The notes under the pieces are model-generated. The model saw nothing but the letters and a program-made list of their open reading frames with translations. It was not told where the DNA came from and ran no database searches. Shown in pieces: positions 49,561 through 59,968 of a DNA stretch of 64,000 nt. Position 1 is the first letter of the stretch; the number at the start of each line of letters is the position of its first letter. The stretch covers positions 2,914,001 to 2,978,000 of the forward strand of contig WAID01000009.1 in NCBI GenBank assembly GCA_016584495.1, given 5' to 3'. Made by a program: the position numbers and the translations under genes. Source of the stretch: Celoporthe dispersa. Taxonomy: Eukaryota; Ascomycota; Sordariomycetes; Diaporthales; Cryphonectriaceae.

Positions 49561-51698
49561 ATGGCCGAGATGTTGCGTGCCTTCGATCTCGCCACGCCCA
49601 AGAAGCGGCACCAGATCTTTATGGGATTTCTTGACCGCCTCACCGACGATGAGCTACGCGCCTTGGACGAGTTCCGTCTGTGCTGGGGGAAGAGGTTCGA
49701 CGTCTTTGGCAGCTTCCCCCTGGACATCCAGCTCTGCGTCATCGAGCACTTGGGCCTGGGGGATATCTGTTCCTCCATGCTGGTCTGCCGCCGCTGGCGA
49801 GCTTTGATGACCGACAGCACGGGGCCCGTCGTCAGCAATCTGCTCTTGAAGAGGTTCCCCGCCCTGGTCAATACATCTGGCGACCAGACTGCTGCGACCG
49901 AGCAGAGGGGCGAGATCCTTTACCGGGCCCTCGAGGCTTGGTCCACCAGGACCGCAGCCCGCTACCCTATGCGGCTCATCTCCTCCTACGAGAGCTCTAC
50001 AACCACACCGCGGCCGGCCCTGCGGCTCCAGCGTCTGCAGCATGGCAATGAGTATATGGACGTCAGCTCTGGCGAGTCTGAACCTTCGGACCATGTGACG
50101 CGGGCGGTACAAGAAACCGTACAGACCTTCTATTCTGATGGGAACCTCGCCTACCAGGTGGGCGACAGCGGCACGAACCCCATCATTGTTCACAGGCTGT
50201 ACGACTGCCAGGTGAGGCGCTACACGAGCCCCAGCCACTCCTTGGTCCATGGAAGACGCCCGAATCTCATGGCTGTCGGGAATCAACTCGTCATCGGCGT
50301 GTCAGGCCGAAAAGTGTAAGACTCCCAGCTTCTTGCCTGGTCTTGACCAAGTCTCTCACCCTCTCTTGTGTTTCTGAGGAGACCACGCGGGAGACAATGC
50401 ACCTGCTTATACGATATCTTAGAGTCGCGTGGAATCTCGATCGGGATGATCCTGTGGAGATTTCTCTCCCCAACACTCCCCTAAGGTGCACCACCAAAGA
50501 CCTTACCGTCTATATAGAGACAGGACCGAATAATTTATATATTTGGGAGGGGCTACGCGACCTTCTTGCGGTCGATACAACGATGCTCGGGGTCGGCCCA
50601 CAGCCGCTCACGACGGTACCTCACCCGCTCGAGCCTCCAAGTTCCGGCAGATACGTGCTGCCAGTGATCCCCCATCCGATAGACCCGGCCGTGTTCTTCG
50701 TCGTTGCTTTGGAGCCTCTCGCCAGGGGCGAGGTCGATATCTACAGATTCGAGAAATCGAATGGCCGATATACACCGACCAAATCGTATAACATCACTGT
50801 CCCACCTGGTTCGCGGCCGGGAGAAGAGTATCGGCAGCGGGTTTGGCCCGACGATCCCCCCACCATGACAAATATTGCAGAGTCCTTGGATATTCGGAAG
50901 ATCGATAACCGCGGCACATACCAGCTGCTGAAGCTGACATACAGCGAGTGCACGAATGCCTCTTACCTGTTCAGCTACGTCACGTTTAACACCCTGACCG
51001 GAAAAACCACCACCATGCACTATCATACACCCGAGAATACATACCTCCAGGGCGCCTCGTTTAGGTCGAGCCGGAGAACATGTCTCTGGGATGACCAACT
51101 CATACACGGATACTACGCAACGATTAGGATTCGCGACGATTCCTCTCCTCTACTCCTGGCCTTCGAACCCCGGACCGATGGCCATTTCGTCAGCTCAGTG
51201 TCGGCATGGCCATCCGGTTCGAGCTTCTGGGTAGACCTAAAAGCAGAGCTATTAGAGCAAGAGAGTGGGTGCCGTCCGGACATCATCCGGCGCCGAGATC
51301 TCGTGGCACGGAACCCCACAGGGCCGAGCTCATTCACTCCCTACCGCTTTCAATGCGCATGGTACCTTTGTCCTAAACCCCGTTCAGCCTTGGGCCGCTT
51401 CTTGTCAGCTCCTCGGGGGCTCTTCGCGGACGACCCCCTACTGGCGCGAGATTACCCAGCCACCCTGCACGCTGTGCTGACCAGGGAGCACCATCCTCCC
51501 ATCTTCACCCCCCCAGAAGCGGAGGAGGGTATGATCACAGCCATCTATCGGGATGACGACTTTCTGGTCATGACTACCAGGTGCAAGGACTTCATTGTCT
51601 TCGCTCTTGACCAAGACGGACGGTGGAACCGGTTCTTTGAGGAAGAAGAAGAAGAAGTGCGGACGCGTCAGGCTGAGAGGGACGGAGAGCCTGTGTGA
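49561..51698 (+). CDS. F-box protein
   Basis: Two exons: 49561-50313 and 50379-51698, phase 0, 690 residues. Intron 50314-50378 has donor GTGTAAG and acceptor TCTGAG, with a CTTGAC-like branch site. These sites are the best fit but not strong. The start has a CACCATGG context. The F-box is at about 49-83 (FPLDIQLCVIEHLGLGDI, then VCRRWRALM) and would bind Skp1 to make an SCF ubiquitin ligase. The remaining 600 residues have no Leu-rich repeats or WD motifs that I can recognise. They look like a globular, possibly beta-rich, substrate-binding region of a fungal family. The C-terminus is a Glu run followed by a charged tail. No frameshift is evident. Target unknown. Confidence 0.85.
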
Positions 51699-52284
51699 GA
51701 TTGAGGAGGGTGGTTTCATGGAGAAGTCATCTACGCATTAATATCGAGAATGTCTTGAACAGTCTTGGGGAGGAGATTTTTCTCTTTTCTTTCTTCCCCC
51801 CTTTTCCCCATCTCTCTATCCTTTTCTTCTTTCCTTTCAGGTACTTTCACACACACACACCCACACCCACACCCTGTCCGCGTTGCTTGGTATCTCTTTT
51901 TTTGATCTGTCTACGTGATTTCACACAGGAACTTGAATAGAAGCAGGTCTTCCATGCTAGGGTGTCAGCCATCTTTTGGGCCTTCACCCAACAAAGTACC
52001 GAGAGAAGATCAATGTCAGCTTAATCAAAACCTCAATTGCTAATTAAAGACACGTTTTCACGGGGAAGACCTAAAAGCATCACAGGCTACCAGGGTTCCG
52101 ATGCGCTGGTGACCTCTAGGTTATCATGTCATAATCACTCTTGATCTCCTCTGACCAGCATGGACAAGACAGAATTATCAAGATTTCCTCGAGAGCCACC
52201 GCCCAACTTCACATAGTATATAGAAACTACAGAAGGATCAGCCAAAATGGGCAAAAGCGAAAGAGGAAGTCGAACAATAACTAC
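51699..52284. other. Intergenic between convergent genes
   Basis: 3' UTR space of the F-box gene (+) and the permease (-). A CT-rich tract lies at 51780-51840, with a short CACACC-rich run at 51848-51872. No gene seen. Confidence 0.65.
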
Positions 52285-54274
52285 TTACATATGGATTCTG
52301 AAAGTCCGTGGCGTGGTATCCTGCTCGCCAAGCTCCTTTGCGCGAGCCACCCACACCTCTTCCGAGACCCCCTCGCGCTCCAGCCTCCTCTGCCTCCGCC
52401 GGTTACGAAAGACATACACCAGCCGCCACGCGATGAACAGGAGAAACTCGAGCCCAAAGCAGACCGCACAACCCACCGTCCCGGGGACATACCTGGGGGC
52501 ATCTGCGGCTTTGAAGATCTGCGAGCCCGTCATGTTGCCCACGCAGTACCCGACAAAGGTGAAGGACGACATGAGGGTCCTCTTGGTGCGGCCGGCGGTG
52601 TTGGACGGGATTAATGTCCAGGCCAGGAACATGGAGATCACCAGGGGCACGGTCATGAAGTAGCCTCCCCACTTGATCCATTTGTACTGCGGCTCGTTGG
52701 GGAGGAGGGACATCATCAGGAAGCCGATGAAGGGGGGGATGGTGGAGAATGTCATGAAGTAGAAGCGCAGGTTCCTGAAGCGGGAGGTGAGGATGCCGAT
52801 TATGGCGAAGTAGCTGACCGAGAAGACGTTCATGGGGATGTTGAGGAGGATGACCTGGAGGTTGGTGAAGCCGAAGGATGTGCTGATGATGGAGCCGAAC
52901 GTCGATAGTCCGCCGTTTGGGACAGAGACCAGGAACGCGTTGATGCCGCAGAACCAGAACTAGAGAAAGAATCAGCACCTCTCTGTCTGTGCCTGACGGC
53001 GCAGCTGCTTTGGCTCCCAGGAGTGGGTGGCTGTGACCTACGCATGGGTCGGTAAGACACTCCACCGCTTGATCCCACCTCCACCTCTTGACGCCCGTCT
53101 GGTCATGGCCAGTGTTGTTCGTCAGGATGCGGGTATTGGCCATCTCCCTCTCCCCAGCTGAGAGCCAGCGGACCTCAGACGGCGTGCCGAGGAGAAACAG
53201 GCACAGGGAGCCCGTGACGATGGTCAGCGAGCCCAGAAAATACGACATGTACCGCCACGCCTGGAACCCAGACCCGCGCTGCTCCTGGAGCGAGCCGATC
53301 CCGTACAGGGTCAGGCTGGAGATGATCCCGAAGCCGGCGTTGGCGCTCTGGAACACCAGCGTGCGCGAGGCGTGCTCGCGCGTCGTGTACCAGGAGCCGA
53401 CGACGAGGATGAAGCCCGGGCTGATGCAGCACTCGAACATGCCCTGGAGGGCGCGCAGGGCGATAAGCTGGGAGAAGTTCTGGGCGAAGCCGACGCAGAG
53501 ACCACCGCGCCCCAGCAGAGCATGTAGAAGGACAGGGTGCGGCCCATCCGGTGGCGCTGGAGGATGATGTTGGAGGGGAACTCGAAGCACATGTAGGCGA
53601 TGTAGAAGATGGTTGTGAGCCATGCGTCTGGTGGGGTTTAGTTAGCAGGGAGACAGAGTTAAATGAATTCATTCAGTAAGGATGAGATAGGCGTTTAGTT
53701 TGGCTCGCTTACATTGGTTTCCCACGAGATGAGTATCTTCTTCTAAGCCAAAGGTGGCCTGAGTACCAAGTGATGTTCTACCGTTTTTTTTTTAAAGAAA
53801 ATTAGTGTGCGCCCCAGAAGATGGAGTAGAGGAATCTATGCAATACTTGTCACTTTGTTGCTTTGGTCATGAGTATCATCAGCGTTGTTGAGTCTAATAG
53901 TTCCTCAAAGGGGTTTATTAAGGGAACCCCCTCTTCACGATGTTCCAGGAGTCACTTACAATTCCATAGCAGAGCCACATTAGTGGTAATAGGTACCGAT
54001 CGATCTTCTTCTTCAGCCTCTTATACTGTTCCTCGGTATATTGGCCTGATTATAGCTCATAATATCAGACACGGCGTTTGTTCCGATGCATTTTGTGTGA
54101 CTTGCCATGATCTTCTATGACAGACACTGCAACTGCCTCATCCCCGGACTTGGAATTCCCGTCCTCGGTCCCAGATTTCTCCATATCAAGCCCCTTCTTC
54201 TGATGATGGTCTCTAATGCCGATTATATCATCAATCTCCGCAGGCAGTGTTGTGACCTCAGATACAGTGGCCAT
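52285..54274 (-). CDS. Allantoate-permease (Dal5) family MFS transporter, six exons including a 14-nt microexon (one frameshift)
   Basis: Exons: 54274-54106, 54045-53960, 53860-53847, 53777-53713, 53627-53042 and 52959-52285; about 531 residues. The start is GCCATGGCC. Joined exons give QYTEEQYKRLKKKIDRYLLP, then WLCYGI, QQSDK, TSLGTQATFGL, THLVGNQ and YAWLTTIFYIAYM, the contiguous TM1-TM2 signature of the family. Later segments include NFSQLIALRALQGMFE and FWFCGINAFLVSVPNGG. Family members import allantoate, ureidosuccinate, nicotinate, pantothenate or similar organic anions across the plasma membrane; the substrate here is open. Intron 1 uses a GC donor (GCAAGT). Exon 3 is only 14 nt. Within exon 5, near 53500-53505, one base is missing between LCWGAVV and LCVGFAQ, and the phase to exon 6 agrees with that. 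A GTAAGT overlaps the stop codon, so a further exon is conceivable. Confidence 0.88.
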
Positions 54275-54837
54275 GGCGACTAGGACCCAGAAGGCCGAGC
54301 TGTTGATGGGAACAAGACACCAAATAAAAGTAGGTATGTAGCCTAGGGTAGTAATATAGTCATTTCCCTCGAAGAAAGGTATGATATTGAGAGGGAGAAG
54401 CTCATCGTCCCTGCCTGTGTCATAGGCCCGGCTTGCTTGATATCTGTGTGTTATGGTTGCATGATACCCCGGTCCGATCAGCACGACTTGCATGCCATAT
54501 CTCGCGAAAGCGGCTATGCAATACCTAGTATATTGGTATAGGAATCTCAATGATACCACTAGGGCGGGGAATGCCTGCAGCAGACTTATCCACAAGCTTG
54601 ACGATGATCCATTTGCCGACTAGCCATCTTATCTCGGGGATTGGGGCGTCTTACCATTGAGCATGCAATGCACCCTCATCTCTAGATATGGACTGAGTGC
54701 CCGAGCGAGCTGAGAGGTGATTCTAGATCGAGGTTCCACACGATAGGACGAAACTTGGTACCCTACGCAGTTTATGGGGGGAGATAGATAAACTGCCGGT
54801 GATGGGGAATGCTGTAGTATTTCTGATAGGTCTCTTA

Positions 54838-54848
54838 TACCATAGTAC
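54838..54848. repeat. Dispersed intergenic motif TACCATAGTAC, copy 4
   Basis: Exact 11-mer about 560 bp upstream of the permease start. Confidence 0.7.
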
Positions 54849-55788
54849 ATTCGATGGAGTGACAACTTCTCCGCTGCCCTTAAGCATAGCCGTCGGTGCC
54901 CGCATATGGGCGGGAATAATATTGAAAAAAAAAAAAAAGTTCCTCATCTTGCGCGACGGCTCGGTGGGCCACGGCAGTACTGAGCGTCTGGTCTAAACTC
55001 GGCCGTAGGCTTCGAGAAATGAGACCTTGATATTAGTGTATTCCCTCCGCAGCTATGCATTGCGCGCATGAATATACGCGATGCAGGCGCTGCGGGGAAC
55101 TTCCGGAGGCGGTATCCTGAGACTGACGTACACTTTCTTATACGCTCTTTGGTGACTGAATGTGATATGGACTATTATTGACAATTTGGGCAGGAGACTT
55201 ATCTTCGAGCGAGAAGTACGAGAGAGAGAACGATCGTCTCTTCCGACGACTTGTGGTACAACGAAGATGCTCCAGTCCAGTTACAGCAGAGTGTTTACCA
55301 AGTCGAGATACGAAGCCGTAAATATTAATGACAAACGACCTCCGGCCTAGAGAAGTTTGGCGGTATTGGCTCTGCGAGTGACTAGATTCCGTTTCCTAGA
55401 TATATGATTTGACAACTGATCCCATACAAAAGCGCCTTGCAAGCCTTCTTGCTGTCTCTTCGCCCTGCATTATAATTAAAGTTTTTTCATTGACCATCAT
55501 ATGACAATACCTTGGTTGCAGCCCCCAAGACTCAGCATTCCCATGCTGAAACGGCATGTATATTCTTCCCCAGCGGCCTGATTGATGAGTACGAGGCCAT
55601 CTTTCGTCTCATTTTTTTTTTTTTGGTTCGCAGATCCTCAATATCCTTTGAATGGACAAAGTTCCGCAGACTTGTGCTGGGTCCTCCTAGCACTCCTTCA
55701 AACTCCTCACCAAGGAACAACCTCAACCCCAGGGAACCTCGATTTCGAAATGATAACTGGGACTCGTGTCATGAGTATCGGCCCATGG

Positions 55789-56016
55789 TTATGTCTCGCG
55801 AAGAGCATCGTCGCATTCTGAATCTTCCTCAGGTTGTTGGGCATCGCCAGGGGACTGATCCGTGTCCCATATCCAGGCTACCAGAGGACAAAGACATAAT
55901 CCGACCATCACACCCGTGGTTCCGACCAGGCGCCAGTTGTCTCGAACAGCCTCTGGAACATATGTGTTGACGAGCGATGCGGCGCGTTCAAGGTGAAGAC
56001 TAGATATCGACGTCAT
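55789..56016 (-). CDS. Possible small single-pass membrane protein, 75 aa
   Basis: ATG at 56016 (AAACATGAC) opens a frame with one hydrophobic segment (TTGVMVGLCLCPLVAWIW) at about residues 30-50 and an acidic, Gln/Glu/Asp-rich tail. I do not recognise it. The opposite strand is open over the same bases, so coding status is uncertain. It may also be one exon of a longer gene. Confidence 0.25.
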   Translation of the reverse strand: MTSISSLHLERAASLVNTYVPEAVRDNWRLVGTTGVMVGLCLCPLVAWIWDTDQSPGDAQQPEEDSECDDALRET

Positions 56017-56467
56017 GTTTGTCCGAGGGCGCTGTGGAGATAGAGCAAACGTAGTCTCCTCAAATGTCGAGAATTGGGTCGCAAAGATGGGAACAGTTTT
56101 CATGAAAATGATATCAAGATGGTTAAAAGGTGCGGAAGAGGAGAGGCTTAATAAATACGACGCGGAAATGTCCGACCGTCTCACGGTGTAGAAATGGCGT
56201 GACATCAACCCACAAGTCATGAACCGGACCGCCGTACGACAGGCCACAAATTAACACCTTGTCGGTCAGATCCTGGCGCCTCCGCAAGGCTTTGATTGAC
56301 TTTGCACTCAGTAGTGTCGTGGTTTTTGTTTTTTTTTCTCTCTTTTCTTTTCCTCTTTTTGTTTTCTCTCTTTTCTGCACTCATATCCTATCAACACTAG
56401 GGTGCTTGATGGTATTTACCACATAAATTTGCGAGAAAGTAGTGGTTCAGTTCTGAGAGGGCAATAT

Positions 56468-57280
56468 TCAGCAAAGAAAAGATCTATACATTAGATTCAT
56501 GCGCAATCTGTGTTGCATTCCAAGCCTAGAAATATTGGTTGTCGTACGACGCAGGTCACGTCCGCTCCGAGGGCCTAGCTCTGCAGCACCAGCTCTTGAG
56601 ATATCTCCCATACAAATAGCGGCACTGTTGATGGTCATGTCTGATGTGTAATACATGGCAATTTCATCCGCGTCTATGATTGGCTGCAGAACTTGTGATG
56701 CCATCTTCTTCTGCAGGATCGACATGGCTGCGACGACAGTGCTCAAGATGACTGCCAGATAGATATTTAATTACATGCTTAGACATGCTCAGACACAGTC
56801 CAAAATCATGATCAAAATTGAGTCATACCCTTATGCGATTTATCAACGTCGTGATCATGGTCGGGATTACCCTGTTCTGGAAGAAGTGGCGAGCGCTGTA
56901 TGTACGAGACCCAATTGGTCTTCCCCGAGATTAGAGAGTAAGACATAGCAAGGACAAGACAGACGGCTTGCTAGGAGGAAAAGAAGCTGCTATACCATAG
57001 TGAGCATGCAGACTATACCGGAAATCATGAGACTTTTGCTGAAGTGAGAAGTGAAATTGATTAACTGCCCTGCCACCACGTAGGAGAATGCCCAAACCCT
57101 GCCCAACGTCCGCTCAGACACGAGATATAAAGAAATCCAGGTGATGTGTCGACTTTGATGATTCAGCAGCCGTGCTGAAATCGTGCTCAGGAGGTGGTAC
57201 GAGACGGCCTGTGTCCAGTAGAAAGACACCTTTGACGCATTGGGCACCGTCGGCAGTAATGTGAACAGAGTGCAGAAAAT
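56468..57280 (-). pseudogene. Fragments of a spliced membrane protein, probably decayed
   Basis: Three pieces in one direction look coding. 57280-56996, preceded by a CTTAG acceptor, includes KVSFYWTQAVSYHLLS and hydrophobic stretches. 56970-56829 includes AVCLVLAMSYSLIS. 56751-56468 includes VILSTVVAAMSILQKKM. The second and third are joined by a convincing 77-nt intron (GTATGA...GGCAG) in phase. The first and second are separated by only 25 nt holding a stop, too short for an intron. No start or N-terminal half is found before the divergent gene at 57654. I suspect a remnant of a multi-pass transporter-like gene but cannot name the family. Sequence error could also be responsible. Confidence 0.3.
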
Positions 57281-57653
57281 CTAAGCGCTATATCCATACT
57301 CTGATTTGTTGGTCAAATTGATGTATCACGGCGAAAGATTAGTCTGAGCATTTTTCTACTGATTTACAGCACCATGTTCTTTCTTTGGAAGGGCGATCTG
57401 CCTGGCATACGTGCTTCCGTTGGCGAGGCTTGCCGGGGGCGCCAGCCTCACCGTTTCACCTGAAGCAACAAATATGACAGAAACAGCTGAGTTGAGAGCG
57501 GGTGAGGTCCTGAGAACAATTTTCATCCAGATATATCTTTCTGGTCTCTCTTCGCTCCCTCTCTCCCCGGGATCTACGAGGCCTCGAGCCCTCTCTTTTC
57601 TTCTCCACCAGACACAGACAAAACCCAGCCTACCCATCAAGCATCTTGCAGAG

Positions 57654-58906
57654 ATGTCTATCAGCTCCAGTGTCTTGATCGCACTGATCCTGATCTGCCT
57701 CATACGCCTTCTGGTGGGGTTGCGAGCTTATGAATATGCTTCGGAGCACGGCGATCGGGGCAACACTCGGGAGAAGATAGTTCCCAGGGCCTACGGCAGC
57801 ACGCTCACACATATGCAAACCGTTTATCTCGAAGGGAACCCGTATGCGACCAGAACGGCAGAGCCTAGCTACGATATCACCGTTGATGTTCACCATAGCC
57901 TCTGGGGTTTCTGTCCGTATACAGTTGTCAACGCCAAACAATGTGGTCTTGCAGGAAGCTGTGTGGACAGCAATTCCTGCTCTGATGGATGTGGGTTTAC
58001 CACCAAGTCGGATCTCACGACCTTCACCTGGTTTGTTGTCCTCCTTCCTCCTCCCAAGGAATTAATCTCCGTGTCCTGCAATACAACTACTCACCACCGC
58101 ATACGCTCAGCACCCAGCCCGGAGCTGCCTACTGCTCCACGGCGCTGTTGACACTGGCCAACAGCAAGGGGCCCTACACCTACCTCGCGTGTGGAGAGGG
58201 TCCAGCCACCGAACAGTACCTCGCCGTCCCAACGGCCGAGGCCACCGTGACACCGACGCGAACCAGCTTCCCGACTCTCACGGTCATCTCAACAATGCCA
58301 CCCGGGTACACAATCGACCCAAGTGTTTTCGGAGGGTTCAACGCTACCCACATGCCGTTTGAGCTCAGTGTCAGCCCGGGCGTGGTGGGCGGAGGCGTGA
58401 CTGGCATTCTGGTCTTCCTGACTATCTGGTACTGCACTGCTATATGGCTTGGGCGGCCGCCCAGGAGGAGAGTGAGGCCACCTGGGCCCGACATCAGACG
58501 CCCGGGGGTCCGGGGCGATAGGCATGCACGCCTGAGGCCGCCGCCGAGAGTGAAATACCGTGGACCTTTGGACCTGCCAACAGATCTTATGCGCGATGAC
58601 GACGCGGTCGAATTGTCAGACCTGGGGTCGTCCTCTGGACATGTTGATCGTCCTCTGCCTGCTAGTCCAGGTGAGGTCAGTGGCGATGCTGCACACCTGG
58701 GTCAAGAGGTGGAGTCAGATAGGTCAGCAGGGGATCAGGAGGCCTTGGAGTCGTCCTCTGAGCCTGTTGAACATTCTCTGCCTGTAGGTCTAGGTGAGGT
58801 CAGTGGAGAGGACAGTGGTGAGGTTAGTGATAATAAGGTTAGTGGTGAGGCTGCACCATTGGATCAAGAGGTGAAGTCTGATGGGCCGGTGGAGGATCAG
58901 GGGTAG
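57654..58906 (+). CDS. Cysteine-rich type I single-pass membrane protein with duplicated acidic tail
   Basis: Two exons: 57654-58030 and 58111-58906, intron 80 nt with a GTTTGT donor and GCTCAG acceptor, giving 390 residues. The chosen splice makes a Cys codon (TG+C) and restores TFTC...YCSTALL. Residues 1-23 are a signal peptide. The ectodomain has eight Cys, most in a cluster from about residue 84 to 126 (FCPY, QCGLAGSC, NSCSDGCG), and a potential N-glycosylation site (NAT). A transmembrane helix at about 218-243 (TGILVFLTIWYCTAIWL) is followed by a basic stop-transfer run of Arg/Pro. The cytosolic tail is acidic and Ser-rich and carries two imperfect copies of one unit. I do not recognise the family. 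The layout fits a cell-surface or sensor-like protein, which is inference only. Confidence 0.7.
58628..58903 (+). repeat. Imperfect tandem duplication in the membrane protein tail
   Basis: Unit 1 starts at 58628 and unit 2 at 58751, both opening with TCGTCCTCTG and continuing through CTCTGCCTG...GGTGAGGTCAGTGG, then GGTCAAGAGGTG or GGATCAAGAGGTG, and ending in GGATCAGG. Unit 2 has an extra GTGAGG/AGTGGTGAGG expansion in its middle. Frame is kept in both. Confidence 0.75.
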
Positions 58907-59968
58907 TGACTGAGGCTGGAACCAGACGAAGCTGAGGGAGGGAAAGAAAGAAGTCTGTTCAAGGGATTGGAAAGGTGGACTAGAATTCCGACATCGATCG
59001 TTCCATCAAGTACTTGATTACAGCTGATACGCTGGAATTATTGAGTCATCCTTCGAAAGGCCAAAGCACCGAATGCGAGGCTATGTTGTAGGTCTGACAG
59101 AGCTTGATTAAAAGTAGAGAATAGTGTAAACAGAGCGTTAACCTCGGCATGCATGCTGTTCCCGTACAGCATTACTACAGGCGTCGGCCAAAAATCACCC
59201 CGGCTCGCATTCGCATGCTGGCACTAGCAGCAGCACCTACAGCTGATGCGGCCTCGCCCCCGGCAAGCCTCAAAGACCACCCACGCCGGTCCGTCTCATC
59301 CCCTATCACGCTGGGCCCTTCCCTGTGCCACGGCGCTCGAATTGACCCGACCAGGGCCAATCTTGCTTTTCCTTTCCAGGGTTTTTATTTTATTTTTGTT
59401 TCGTTTGAAGCCACTTTCAGCGACTTGCAGGGAGGCAAGAGAGAAAACGAAGATGAAGGAGAGAAAAAAAAGAGAATGCGAACGGGCGCTCGCATATTCG
59501 CATTACCAGAGCTGACCATTCTCCACCGCGACAAGCAATAAGTACAGTAATACGGGAAGACATGGAGCATCCTTTGCACGGTGGGCCGATGGTCGTCGCT
59601 CGTTATCGGCTTGAGTGGTCGTGTTCCTCCGGCCCGTGAATGATGTGGGCTTCACCAACGGCTGTGGCATGCCAAAAGATGGTGAATGAGAGGTGAACAA
59701 AGTATTTACATATAAACCTCTGCACGTTCTTTGTCCAACACCAACTTCAAGATGGAAAAAAAAAGCAACAACCAAGAAAAAACAACATCAACATCACACA
59801 CGTTTCTTCTTCACCACGTTCTACAGAGTGACAGCCCAACCTGACTCACTTAGCCTCGATTTGTCTACATAAACAGGACTTGACGATTTGATTCCCAAGG
59901 TCCCTTCCTTCCCTCTTCTTCGGTTCAGCATATAAACTCGCCATCCGACTCAACACACAAGAATCATC
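58907..59968. other. Intergenic, promoter side of the DUF4188-like gene
   Basis: No gene seen. A possible TATA element (CATATAAAC) lies at about 59708-59716, and another (CATATAAACTC) at 59931-59941, the latter only about 30 bp before the ATG. A T-rich stretch lies at 59385-59405, with A-rich runs at 59463-59472 and 59756-59765. Confidence 0.5.

Larger units (their letters stand above)
54275..57653. other. AT-richer stretch with weak or decayed ORFs
   Basis: Lower GC and more TA steps than the rest of the window. It contains no confident gene. It holds a copy of the 11-bp motif (54838-54848), T/A runs, a 75-codon ORF on the minus strand and fragments of a spliced membrane-protein gene (below). 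It includes the upstream regions of the permease on the left and of the membrane protein at 57.7 kb on the right. Confidence 0.5.

Noticed and set aside
54275..54595. 107-residue N-terminal extension of the permease
   Set aside because: The in-frame open stretch has unusual composition and the ATG at 54274 (GCCATGGCC) gives the usual hydrophilic N-terminus of the family.
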